NCBI GenBank assembly: GCA_036521995.1
Contig: DATDGR010000133.1
Coordinates: 1 to 5,840, forward strand
Origin: Gp13-AA77 sp036521995
GTDB lineage: Bacteria > Acidobacteriota > Terriglobia > UBA7540
DNA length: 5,840 bases
Direction of reading: 5' to 3'
The notes under the pieces are model-generated. The model was not told the DNA's origin, did no database searches, and saw only the letters and a program-made list of their open reading frames with translations. The position numbers and the translations under genes are program-made. Shown here piece after piece: positions 1 through 5,700 of this stretch (within the stretch, counting starts at the first letter, position 1; every line of letters begins with the position of its first letter).

Positions 1-270
1 GAGGTGAGGTTAGGTGGCTGGTGGATTCTTGGGGGTGACCCCGGCGTGGTCTTTGATCCCTACCCCGACTCCACGTGGTCCCGGCTCATCGCTCGGACCG
101 AGCGACAGATGATCGAAAACATGCCGCCGGGAGAGGGTTCATTTCCTAGGTGGAGTCCCGTTCCGCTGGATCTTCGTTTCTTCGCCTATGCGGTTGGAAC
201 AGTCGAACCGGGCCTTCGGAACGTGGATTGGTCCCGGAGGCCGGTCCCAGGCCCCGAATCCTCCTTGTGA
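1..270 (+). CDS. Possible 3' end of an unrecognised gene, partial at left edge
   Basis: This frame is open from the first base of the window and stops with TGA at 268-270, giving about 89 residues with no visible true start. A GTG at position 4 is only a nominal start, and no ribosome binding site can be judged so close to the edge. Third codon positions are strongly G/C over roughly 30-130, as expected of coding DNA in a GC-rich genome, and less so further on. Recognisable stretches include GDPGVVFDPYPDSTWSRL and ARTERQMIENMPPGEG, which I cannot assign to a family. The last 40 codons overlap, on the opposite strand, the out-of-family tail of the broken antitoxin, so at most one of these two tails is real coding sequence. 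It may be the C-terminus of a longer protein or a chance open frame. No function is proposed. Confidence 0.35.
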   Translation, partial: EVRLGGWWILGGDPGVVFDPYPDSTWSRLIARTERQMIENMPPGEGSFPRWSPVPLDLRFFAYAVGTVEPGLRNVDWSRRPVPGPESSL

Positions 271-576
271 AAATCACTGACGGGACGGGTCTCTTAGTCG
301 GATGGCGGCGCGGCTGGCTCTCCATGGCCGCACGCAGAATGCGGTTGATGCGCGTCGTGTAGCCCCTGCCCAGCGATTTGAGCCATTCCAAGACGTCCGC
401 GTCCAGTCGAATCGTAAGCTGACGCTTGGTGGGCGGCCAGTCGGCGCGGGCCTTGGCAAAAAACTCGTCGTGCAGGGTGGAATGTCCGAGTAGTCGATCC
501 GCGTCGCGTCCAGCCGCTGGGCTTCTGCCGGAGTCAGGCGCCGCGGCTTTTTGGGATCAAGTTGATAGCGTTTCAT
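146..576 (-). pseudogene. brnA: BrnA-family antitoxin, frameshifted
   Basis: BrnA is the DNA-binding antitoxin of the BrnT/BrnA type II module; it neutralises the BrnT RNase and represses its own operon. The gene starts at ATG 576-574 (MKRYQLDPKKPRR...) and reads to IDYSDIPP. At the C run 475-477 the family sequence then continues only in another frame, from CTG at 475: LHDEFFAKARADWPP, then KRQLTIRLDADVLEWLKSLG and RGYTTRINRILRAAMESQ, ending near 314. This is the typical BrnA C-terminal ribbon-helix-helix-like part (TIRLDADVLEWLK, GYTTRINRILRAAME). Adding one C to the run (CCA CCC CTG CAC) would restore a protein of about 88 residues to that point. In the first frame the protein runs on as unrelated sequence to 274. 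The second frame stays open to 146, longer than usual for the family, so the normal stop may also be lost. The start lies inside the end of the toxin remnant, as in intact brnT-brnA pairs. A sequencing error at the C run cannot be excluded for this gene alone, but the toxin is damaged too. Confidence 0.8.
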
Positions 577-690
577 GGTATTGCCTCTGCTCCCGTTCGT
601 TAGCCTTCCGCGCTGAGATCAGCCGGATCGCTTTGCCGTCCGGGGTTGGGTTGGCATTCTCTCCGAGTGGCCGACTACACGCTCAGAACC
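557..690 (-). pseudogene. brnT: BrnT-family toxin, C-terminal remnant
   Basis: On the minus strand upstream of and overlapping the antitoxin, codons 640 to 578 read DGKAIRLISARKANEREQRQ and then Y. This matches the conserved BrnT C-terminus (IRxISARKAxxxERxxY). BrnT is a small RNase toxin of about 90 residues. The frame ends HETLST with TGA at 559-557, so it overlaps the antitoxin ATG by 20 bases, the usual BrnT/BrnA translational arrangement. Further upstream in a different frame (684-661) is ERVVGHSE, resembling the VVxHTE strand that precedes this motif. The two parts join if two bases are removed from the GAGAGA at 663-658. Nothing resembling the BrnT N-terminus (an FEWDxxKAxxNxxKHGVSF-like stretch) is found before the ankyrin gene ends at 778, so at least half of the toxin is missing and it cannot be functional. 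The ISARKA match is strong; the VVGHSE match is short and less certain. Confidence 0.7.
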
Positions 691-720
691 CGTCAATGAG
701 CGCTTTGATCGTCGGCATAC

Positions 721-756
721 TGAGAATCGGACTTCGCACTACAAATCCGATTCTCA
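721..756. repeat. Perfect 11-bp inverted repeat between ankyrin gene and toxin remnant
   Basis: TGAGAATCGGA at 721-731 is the exact reverse complement of TCCGATTCTCA at 746-756, with a 14-base loop between. It begins 22 bases past the stop codon of the ankyrin gene on the minus strand. It could form a hairpin at the 3' end of that transcript, but no T-run follows on that strand, so it is not a classical intrinsic terminator. It also sits where the 5' part of the toxin gene should be, so a small mobile or recombination-related repeat is an alternative. Confidence 0.55.
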
Positions 757-777
757 ACGAGTGGATTGGCAGCTTAT

Positions 778-2445
778 CTAGCTTCGGGCTTCGTCCCTTC
801 CCGCTGCTCCGTCGAGAATCAATGCGATCTCTCGATGGCCTGCCTTTTGCGCGATCTCGCTCAATGTCTCGCCTTCGGGCGACCCTAACGTCTCAACCGC
901 GCCGAGCTCGATCAGCAGTCGTACGATCTCTTCACGGCCGCGTGTAACGGCGTAGGCGAGCGGAGTGTGCCATGCTTCAGCGTCCCAGGGAAACAGCCCG
1001 TACTCGCGGAAAGCCCGGTTCAGCGCTGCGGGATCTTCTTCCAGGACGGCTTTGACGCGTTGCGCCATGTCGTATTGGATCGCCTCGATGATGTCGATCG
1101 ATCCGCGCAGAATCAGGTGGCGGGCTTCCTTGTGACCGGCATAGTCGGCCCATCCGGCCGGCGTGCCGTGATACTTCTCTTCGCGCGCGCGGACATCAGC
1201 GCCGTGCTTCATCAACACATCAATCGCGCTCACGTTCCCGTGCCACGCCGCCGCATGCAGCGGTGTGTATCCGCTCGTCGAGTCGATGGAGGTCTTCGCA
1301 TCGTCGTGTACATTAACCGACGCTCCATTGCGGATCAGCGTCTCGATCACATCGCCCGGCGCGCGTTCGCTGGCGCGAAGGATCAAATTGCCCCATCGTC
1401 CGCCGGGCTTCAGTGTACCGGGATCGCGGCGCAGCAGTGTCTCGACGTCCGCGGTTCGATGCAAAGCCACCGCGGCCGGCAGCCGCACCTTCGCTCCGCG
1501 CTCCAGCAGCACTTGTGCCAGGTCGTGCCTGCCGTCGAGCGCCGCCAGATCGAGCGCAGAAAAGCCGGCTTCGTCAAGCGACTCCGTGTTAGCACCGAGG
1601 TCGAGCAGCGTCGTCACCGACGCGGGTTGATTCTTGATGACGGCGAGATGCAGCGGCATGCGGCGCATCCGCGTTCCGTTCATCCGCCGCTCGAGATCGT
1701 TCGGCGTGCGCGCGACCAGCTCACGAATCACCTCTGCTTCGCCCATAGCGACCGCGGAAAAGATATTGTGTCTCGCGCCGTGCGCCAGCAGATACGCAAC
1801 GATCTCGGGATTGGGCTGGATGTAGTCCCACGCAGTCGTCCACCCGATCACGCCCAGTTCGTGGTAGTCGCCTTCGCCGATCGTATCGGCCCCATGTTCC
1901 ACCAGGAAACGAATGATGGGGAGGTGATGCTTCTCCACGGCGAAATGGAGCGGATACGCGTTGTCACCTTCGCAGCGGATGTTGGGATTGGCGCCGCGCT
2001 CGAGCAGCAGCTTGACTGCCGCCTCGCTGTTGCCGAAGACGGCCTGGTGCAGCGGCGTTCTCACGCCCTCTCCGCCGCGCTCGTCAATGAGCTCCGGATG
2101 TGCATCAAGCAGCGCATTGAGTCGCGCGAGGTCACCTCTTCCAGCGGCATCGCGCAGAGACGCGACCGCCTCTGCGGTCGAGCTGGCTGCTTCAAGCGTC
2201 TTGACATGAGACTGCAGCTTGGACCAGGACGCGAATCCATATTCGCTCGCAATCACCAGCTGCGCATCCGCAAGCGCGAACGGCGACGCGGCGACCTGTT
2301 CTTCCGACAGGTTTCTGCAGCGCGGATGGTTCTCGCGAATACGAGTGAAAGCCTCGGAGTCCGCGGCCTGCTGACGCTTCAACAGGGACTTGGCTTGTTT
2401 CTTGAGTTGTTCGAGACTGGGACTCGGCGGGAGTTGCCTTGACAT
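778..2445 (-). CDS. Ankyrin-repeat protein
   Basis: A 555-residue protein, probably cytoplasmic (no signal peptide or membrane segment), expected to bind other proteins through stacked ankyrin repeats. The ATG at 2445-2443 is chosen because AAAGGAG lies seven bases upstream; an in-frame start 12 codons earlier lacks such a site. Residues 1-85 form a non-ankyrin module: LEQLKKQAKSLLK at 11-23, then ALADAQLVIASEYGFASWSK at about 57-76. I know this module from ankyrin proteins of Acidobacteria and related soil bacteria. Ankyrin units follow over about 92-545. The clearest are RTPLHQAVFGNSEAAVKLLL (129-148), YPLHFAVEKHHLPIIRFLVE (164-183), MPLHLAVIKNQPASVTTLLD (263-282), SALDLAALDGRHDLAQVLLE (296-315), YTPLHAAAWHGNVSAIDVLM (393-412) and TPLAYAVTRGREEIVRLLIE (494-513), with degenerate units between. 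No enzymatic domain is visible and the target is unknown. The gene is alone on its strand, divergent from the aldolase operon. Confidence 0.93.
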   Translation of the reverse strand: MSRQLPPSPSLEQLKKQAKSLLKRQQAADSEAFTRIRENHPRCRNLSEEQVAASPFALADAQLVIASEYGFASWSKLQSHVKTLEAASSTAEAVASLRDAAGRGDLARLNALLDAHPELIDERGGEGVRTPLHQAVFGNSEAAVKLLLERGANPNIRCEGDNAYPLHFAVEKHHLPIIRFLVEHGADTIGEGDYHELGVIGWTTAWDYIQPNPEIVAYLLAHGARHNIFSAVAMGEAEVIRELVARTPNDLERRMNGTRMRRMPLHLAVIKNQPASVTTLLDLGANTESLDEAGFSALDLAALDGRHDLAQVLLERGAKVRLPAAVALHRTADVETLLRRDPGTLKPGGRWGNLILRASERAPGDVIETLIRNGASVNVHDDAKTSIDSTSGYTPLHAAAWHGNVSAIDVLMKHGADVRAREEKYHGTPAGWADYAGHKEARHLILRGSIDIIEAIQYDMAQRVKAVLEEDPAALNRAFREYGLFPWDAEAWHTPLAYAVTRGREEIVRLLIELGAVETLGSPEGETLSEIAQKAGHREIALILDGAAGRDEARS

Positions 2446-2506
2446 GGAAATCTCCTTTCCGTTCGTGGCCTGTGTCCGCACCGCAGGCAGAAAGAAGATT
2501 TGTCAG

Positions 2507-2512
2507 ATTGTA
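2507..2512 (-). promoter_or_regulatory. Possible -10 element for the ankyrin gene
   Basis: On the minus strand TACAAT lies about 62 bases upstream of the ankyrin start codon, a good match to the TATAAT consensus. No convincing -35 hexamer is found 16-18 bases before it, so this is only a candidate promoter. Confidence 0.22.
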
Positions 2513-2990
2513 GCCGTGCAATTCCTGCAGGGTGGGCTTGGCCCTTTCCGCGGACTGGATGCGCCCCGTGCGCCGAAAACCAACCATAATCCTGACTTAT
2601 GGCCAAGTCAACAGCCGCCTGGCCACTCAACGCGTGGTACCGGCTCTGCAACGCTCGCCGCACACATCGTTCCCGAGCAGAACCACGCGTCCGACGAGCA
2701 ATTCATTAGACGGTTCAAGCACGAGCCAGAGTGCTCCGTCATCGGCCAAGGAGATTGGCAACGATATGCAGGCTTTCGGTCACTGAACGACGTTCTGGTC
2801 GGTTAACGGGGGACTCGGAGACTACCCAGCGCCGCCGGCATAGTGCCAGCAGAGGATGTGTCGCTTAGACGTCCCGGGGCGTAGCTATAGCGTCCGTGTC
2901 GGCGCAAGCTAAAATGCTGCCGGCAGGCGATTCGTCGCGCAATTTGAGGTGTTATCCGGCTTCTGACCAGTCGCGCGGCTTCGCATCCAT
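2513..2990. other. Stretch without a convincing gene
   Basis: Between the upstream region of the ankyrin gene and the rightward promoter I see no frame with a recognisable protein, a good ribosome binding site and coding-like third positions. A + strand frame ending TAA at 2804-2806 stays open for 138 codons and ends in SDEQFIRRFKHEPE...GDWQRYAGFRSLNDVLVG. It overlaps the ankyrin gene start and matches nothing I know; it could be a gene relic. A 7-bp inverted repeat (GCCGGCA near 2834, TGCCGGC near 2921) is too short and far apart to mean much. No tRNA or known ncRNA is apparent. Confidence 0.5.
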
Positions 2991-2995
2991 TTTAC

Positions 2996-3024
2996 TTGAC
3001 AGTAACCGCAGATTCCGCTACGCT
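2996..3024 (+). promoter_or_regulatory. Sigma-70-type promoter facing the deoC-like operon
   Basis: A consensus -35 TTGACA (2996-3001) is followed after exactly 17 bases by TACGCT (3019-3024), which keeps the important T1, A2 and T6 of the -10 element. Transcription would start near 3030-3033 and run toward the aldolase gene. That gives a leader of about 275 bases, unless the promoter serves the small frame starting at 3036. No activator or repressor site is recognised. Confidence 0.5.
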
Positions 3025-3035
3025 TTCCGGTAGTC

Positions 3036-3224
3036 ATGCAGCCAGACTTCCCACTTTCCGCACGTGAGTCGCGACAGGACGCTTCGGGTACGACTGGGCG
3101 AGAGGTGACAAACAGACCTGGGAGGTCACCTGGAATCAGTCAGATAAGAAAACGGCTTTTGAAGTTACCGGTCAATGAGACCCGGGTAGGGTGGCGGGAA
3201 TTACTGAGTTTCATAGGCTACTGA
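3036..3224 (+). CDS. Doubtful 62-residue ORF directly after the promoter
   Basis: An ATG lies 11 bases past the -10 element, so a transcript from that promoter would be nearly leaderless here. The frame runs 62 codons to TGA. There is no ribosome binding site, and the product (starting MQPDFPLSARESRQ, rich in Arg, Ser and Gly, with no hydrophobic segment) matches no family I know. Third-position composition is mixed, and the frame contains the nested inverted repeat at 3103-3131. It may simply be untranslated leader of the downstream operon. Confidence 0.15.
   Translation: MQPDFPLSARESRQDASGTTGREVTNRPGRSPGISQIRKRLLKLPVNETRVGWRELLSFIGY
3103..3131 (+). repeat. Nested inverted repeat in the operon leader
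   Basis: AGGTGAC (3103-3109) pairs with GTCACCT (3125-3131). Inside and overlapping it, GACCT-GGG-AGGTC (3115-3127) can form a competing small hairpin. The two pairings share bases 3125-3127, so they are mutually exclusive. No T-run follows, so it is not an intrinsic terminator. The stems are short and could be chance in GC-rich DNA. Confidence 0.25.
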
Positions 3225-3306
3225 ATTTGGTAGAACGGAGTCGCACGGCCCAGTTTCCCAGCCTGTCGCCAACCTGTTTGACGGCCTGGTGGGAACGGTG
3301 ATTTCG

Positions 3307-4083
3307 ATGCCCGAATGCGGCCAATCCGAACACGTCAGGCCCGAGCGCCCCCGGCCCGAATGCTCTGCAGACGTGGCCTTACTTGCAGGCCGCATCCAGC
3401 ACACCTTGATCTCGAATTGTGTCACCCGTGCCGCCTGGGAACAGCATGTCGAGGCGTGCCTGAGGTACGGGTTCCAGGCCGCCATGGTGCCTGCCGCCTG
3501 GGTCAAGGCCACGGTCGAGGCCTTGCGGGGCAGCGGCGTGCGGACGGCCTCCTGGATTGACCTTCCGTTCGGTTCCGCCACCAGCGCCGGAAAGGCCTAC
3601 GAGGCTCGCCAGCTTGTGGACGCCGGAGCCGAAGAGATCGACCTGATGCCCAACGTCGGCTTTCTGGTGTCCGGCATGGAGAGGGAGTATTTCGACGACA
3701 TTCGCGGTGTGGTGGCGGCTGCTCCCGGCCGTCCGGTGAAGGTGATCATGGAAATGCCGCTCCTGAGCGCCGACCAGCTTTCGCGAGCCGTGGCCCTGGC
3801 GGCGGATGCCGGCGCCGCCTATGTCAAGAACTTGAGCGGAGGAGCGGCCGGGGCGGCCACGCCCGAGCAGGTGCAACGGTTGCGCGAGTTGACGCCCGTT
3901 CACCTCCAGGTGAAGGCGTCGGGTGGCATCCGGACGGCCCGCCAGGTGCAGGATCTTCTGGCCGCGGGAGCGGCCCTGGTCGGCACCAGCCGGGGCGTCG
4001 AGATTGTAAAGGAGCTGCAGGAAGCGTCCGAGACTACACACGAGGCTACACCCAGGCACCTCGGAGTCCCGGGCGCCTATTGA
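3307..4083 (+). CDS. deoC: Deoxyribose-phosphate aldolase-like protein (DeoC/LacD TIM-barrel family)
   Basis: DeoC splits 2-deoxyribose 5-phosphate into glyceraldehyde 3-phosphate and acetaldehyde in deoxynucleoside catabolism, using a Schiff-base lysine in a cytoplasmic TIM barrel. The 258-residue product is near the usual family length. Visible motifs: GRIQHTLI (28-35, usually xIDHTLL), YGFQAAMVPAAWV (54-66), GAEEIDLMPNVG (107-118, with the family Asp at 112), VKVIMEM (144-150), YVKNLSGG (172-179, Schiff-base Lys174) and VKASGGIRT (202-210, Lys203). The three key residues (Asp112, Lys174, Lys203) are kept. The sequence around Lys174 is KNLSGG instead of the usual KTSTG, VILET is VIMEM, and IDHT is IQHT, so substrate specificity may differ from true DeoC. 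The start is uncertain: ATG 3307 has GGTGAT just upstream, complementary to the 16S end; a GTG at 3289 would add six residues. The gene is followed after 38 bases by the phosphoesterase, probably in one operon. The symbol reflects family membership, not proven activity. Confidence 0.85.
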   Translation: MPECGQSEHVRPERPRPECSADVALLAGRIQHTLISNCVTRAAWEQHVEACLRYGFQAAMVPAAWVKATVEALRGSGVRTASWIDLPFGSATSAGKAYEARQLVDAGAEEIDLMPNVGFLVSGMEREYFDDIRGVVAAAPGRPVKVIMEMPLLSADQLSRAVALAADAGAAYVKNLSGGAAGAATPEQVQRLRELTPVHLQVKASGGIRTARQVQDLLAAGAALVGTSRGVEIVKELQEASETTHEATPRHLGVPGAY

Positions 4084-4121
4084 GGAGCTTCGTGCGACCG
4101 TGAGACTGAGGACCTAGGCTC

Positions 4122-5177
4122 ATGACGGGCTATGGCGGGCGCTTGACGGCGGCTCTCGGTGTGATCTGGCTGTGGGTGTTGAGCTGTACTCTGCCCGGGC
4201 CGCCCGCGGTGGCTGCCTCCGGCCAAACCGGCGGGCCCGACTTCCAGGTCGACGACCGCCAGCTCTCCCATCCGCTACGGATCGTCGTCTATGGTGACAT
4301 GCGATTCACCAGCGCTCCGCAAAAGTCGGAGGACAATCCGACCAATCCCAAGGTCAGGCGCTGGCTCGTGGAGAAGATCGCCGCTGAGAAGCCCGACGCC
4401 GTGTTGCTGAGCGGTGATGTGCCGTGGCGGGGCGGCGAAGCCAGCGATTACGATGTGTATCGCGCCGAAACCAAGATCTGGCGGGACGCCCATCTCCGCG
4501 TCTACCCGGCGCTCGGCAATCACGAATTCAAGGATGGCGGCGAGCGGCAGTCTCTCGAGAACTGGTGGAATGCTTTCCCGGAGCTGCGGGGCCGGCGCTG
4601 GTATTCCGTCCAGCTCGGCAGTTCGATCGACGTCCTCAACCTCGACAGCAACTCATCCCTGCTCCCGGGAAGTGAGCAGATCGCCTGGCTGAGGGATCAA
4701 CTCGACCATTTGCCTTCAACGGTGCGTTTTGCCTTTTTCAACCTGCATCACCCTCCCGTCGTGGACGTGCAGAAGGGCGGGGACGCCGACCACAACGGAC
4801 GGCCGAACGAGAAGGCGCTGGCCGATTTCCTGGCTCGGGCACCCCAGAAGTCGCGCGTGAGCTTCGTGGTGGCGGCCGGGCATGTTCACAACTACGAGCG
4901 CTTCTTTCAGGATGACATCGTTTACCTGGTGTCCGGTGGGGGAGGCGCGAGGCCGTACCCGATCGTTCGCGGCCCACAGGACCTCTACCAAGACACCGCC
5001 TTCCCGAACTATCACTACGTGCAATTCGTGGAGAGTGGAGACAAGCTGCTGGCCACCATGATTCGCGTGGCTGATCCCGAAGCCTCCTCACCGAAGTGGG
5101 AGGAAAAAGATCACTTCGAGATCCGGCCGGCGGCGGCCGCACCAGGCAAGGCGGCTGCCGCCAAGGCGCAATTCTGA
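4122..5177 (+). CDS. Exported calcineurin-like metallophosphoesterase
   Basis: A 351-residue hydrolase of the calcineurin-like (Metallophos) superfamily, which cleaves phosphate mono- or diesters at a two-metal centre. Residues 8-33 form a hydrophobic signal sequence. VLSC (19-22) resembles a lipobox, with lipidation at Cys22, while AVAA near 29-32 could instead be a signal peptidase I site; either way it acts outside the cytoplasm. Metal motifs in order: VYGDMRF (Asp59, Arg61 where many members have His), LLSGDVPWRG (Asp99), ALGNHEF (Asn133, His134), NLHHPP (His209/210) and AAGHVHNYERF (His254, His256), resembling purple acid phosphatase-type ends. The tail is an Ala/Lys-rich stretch. The ATG has GAGGA about nine bases upstream and lies 38 bases past the aldolase stop, suggesting cotranscription. 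The substrate is unknown; a periplasmic phosphatase or phosphodiesterase feeding salvage is possible but unproven. Confidence 0.9.
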   Translation: MTGYGGRLTAALGVIWLWVLSCTLPGPPAVAASGQTGGPDFQVDDRQLSHPLRIVVYGDMRFTSAPQKSEDNPTNPKVRRWLVEKIAAEKPDAVLLSGDVPWRGGEASDYDVYRAETKIWRDAHLRVYPALGNHEFKDGGERQSLENWWNAFPELRGRRWYSVQLGSSIDVLNLDSNSSLLPGSEQIAWLRDQLDHLPSTVRFAFFNLHHPPVVDVQKGGDADHNGRPNEKALADFLARAPQKSRVSFVVAAGHVHNYERFFQDDIVYLVSGGGGARPYPIVRGPQDLYQDTAFPNYHYVQFVESGDKLLATMIRVADPEASSPKWEEKDHFEIRPAAAAPGKAAAAKAQF

Positions 5178-5250
5178 ACGGTATCTGACCGCAACGGCCA
5201 CAAGGATGCTTTGCGTCCGACAACGCTGGCTCGGGCGCGCCGCGGCAGGT

Positions 5251-5283
5251 TCAGTTCGCTCTCAAACTGATGTTCTGATCAGA
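5251..5283. repeat. Small inverted repeats between convergent genes
   Basis: TCAGTT (5251-5256) and AACTGA (5265-5270) form a 6-bp stem with an 8-base loop. Next to it lies the 10-bp palindrome TCTGATCAGA (5274-5283). They sit in the gap between the convergent phosphoesterase and the small hypothetical gene, where terminators are expected, but there is no T-run, so their role is uncertain. Confidence 0.25.
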
Positions 5284-5294
5284 CGTGGGTAGGC

Positions 5295-5513
5295 TCAACC
5301 TTTGACGGTGATCCGGGCAGGGTCCGGCTCGTAGCCTTCCTCCTGCACGGCCTTTTGCGCCGCCGAACGGAGCGCCTGCTCGTCCGCATTTTTCGCGAGA
5401 TCGCAGAAACGGCGGATCACTTCTTCACCCGATTGAATACGAAACAGCCACTTGCCCTTGGCCGCATCCCAGGACACCTCGACCCGGTCGGCCACGGTCG
5501 CTTTTACAGGCAT
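5295..5513 (-). CDS. Small hypothetical protein, 72 residues
   Basis: I do not recognise the family. ATG 5513-5511 is chosen because GAGAGGAG lies about seven bases upstream; the frame extends 13 codons further upstream without a site. The protein begins MPVKATVADRVEVSWD. It looks like two short strands (VEVSWDAAKGKWLFRI, 11-26), a long helical, charged region (about 29-59, EEVIRRFCDLAKNADEQ and on to QKAVQEE) and a last strand (ARITV), i.e. a small beta-beta-alpha-beta fold. It is soluble, with no signal peptide, metal-binding cluster or clear DNA-binding motif; Cys37 is the only cysteine. This layout recalls small DUF2188-like proteins, but the sequence does not clearly match. It is convergent to the phosphoesterase and lies next to the likely mobile-element boundary. 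No clear promoter was found upstream. Confidence 0.72.
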   Translation of the reverse strand: MPVKATVADRVEVSWDAAKGKWLFRIQSGEEVIRRFCDLAKNADEQALRSAAQKAVQEEGYEPDPARITVKG

Positions 5514-5671
5514 GGTCCGCTCCTCTCCCAGGCACGCTCGTTGCGGGCGCATCGCTTCGGAGCACGCCTGACAGCCCCTGGTTCAGCATGTTACCACCGA
5601 CCGAGCCGTCGAGGAATGGCAAGGGGCCGTCAGATAACGAAGGCCCACAGCCTTATGACCGGTTCGGTTTC

Positions 5672-5699
5672 GGCCTTTCGTGAAATGGCCTTTCGTGAA
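5672..5699 (+). repeat. Tandem 13-bp direct repeat
   Basis: GGCCTTTCGTGAA occurs at 5672-5684 and again at 5687-5699, a 15-base period with two bases (AT) between. It immediately precedes the pair of longer direct repeats at the right edge. It may be a duplicated target sequence, a protein-binding site or replication slippage. Confidence 0.6.
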
Positions 5700-5700
5700 C

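Noticed and set aside
240..275. AAGGAGGA on the minus strand, a perfect ribosome binding site
   Set aside because: No ATG, GTG or TTG lies at a usable distance downstream, so it starts no gene.
683..718. Mini-frame MPTIKALIDGF on the minus strand
   Set aside because: Only 11 codons, with no ribosome binding site; it overlaps the toxin remnant region and is most likely chance.
426..947. A 173-codon + strand frame
   Set aside because: It runs across the antitoxin, toxin remnant, intergenic repeat and ankyrin 3' end in antisense, with no motif or ribosome binding site.
967..2442. A 491-codon open + strand frame
   Set aside because: It lies antisense to the ankyrin gene, has an Arg/Gln/His-rich product without domain motifs, and the minus strand has clear ankyrin repeats plus a ribosome binding site. 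It is a by-product of GC-rich codon use.
2758..2787. AAGGAG followed by ATG at 2766
   Set aside because: The frame ends after six codons at TGA; too short to be supported as a leader peptide.
3379..4059. A 226-codon minus-strand frame
   Set aside because: It is antisense to the aldolase gene, whose motifs are unmistakable; the product is Gly/Arg/His-rich and unrelated to any family I know.
4738..5223. A 161-codon minus-strand frame
   Set aside because: It is antisense to the phosphoesterase motifs and its product is low-complexity Arg/Pro/Ser-rich sequence.
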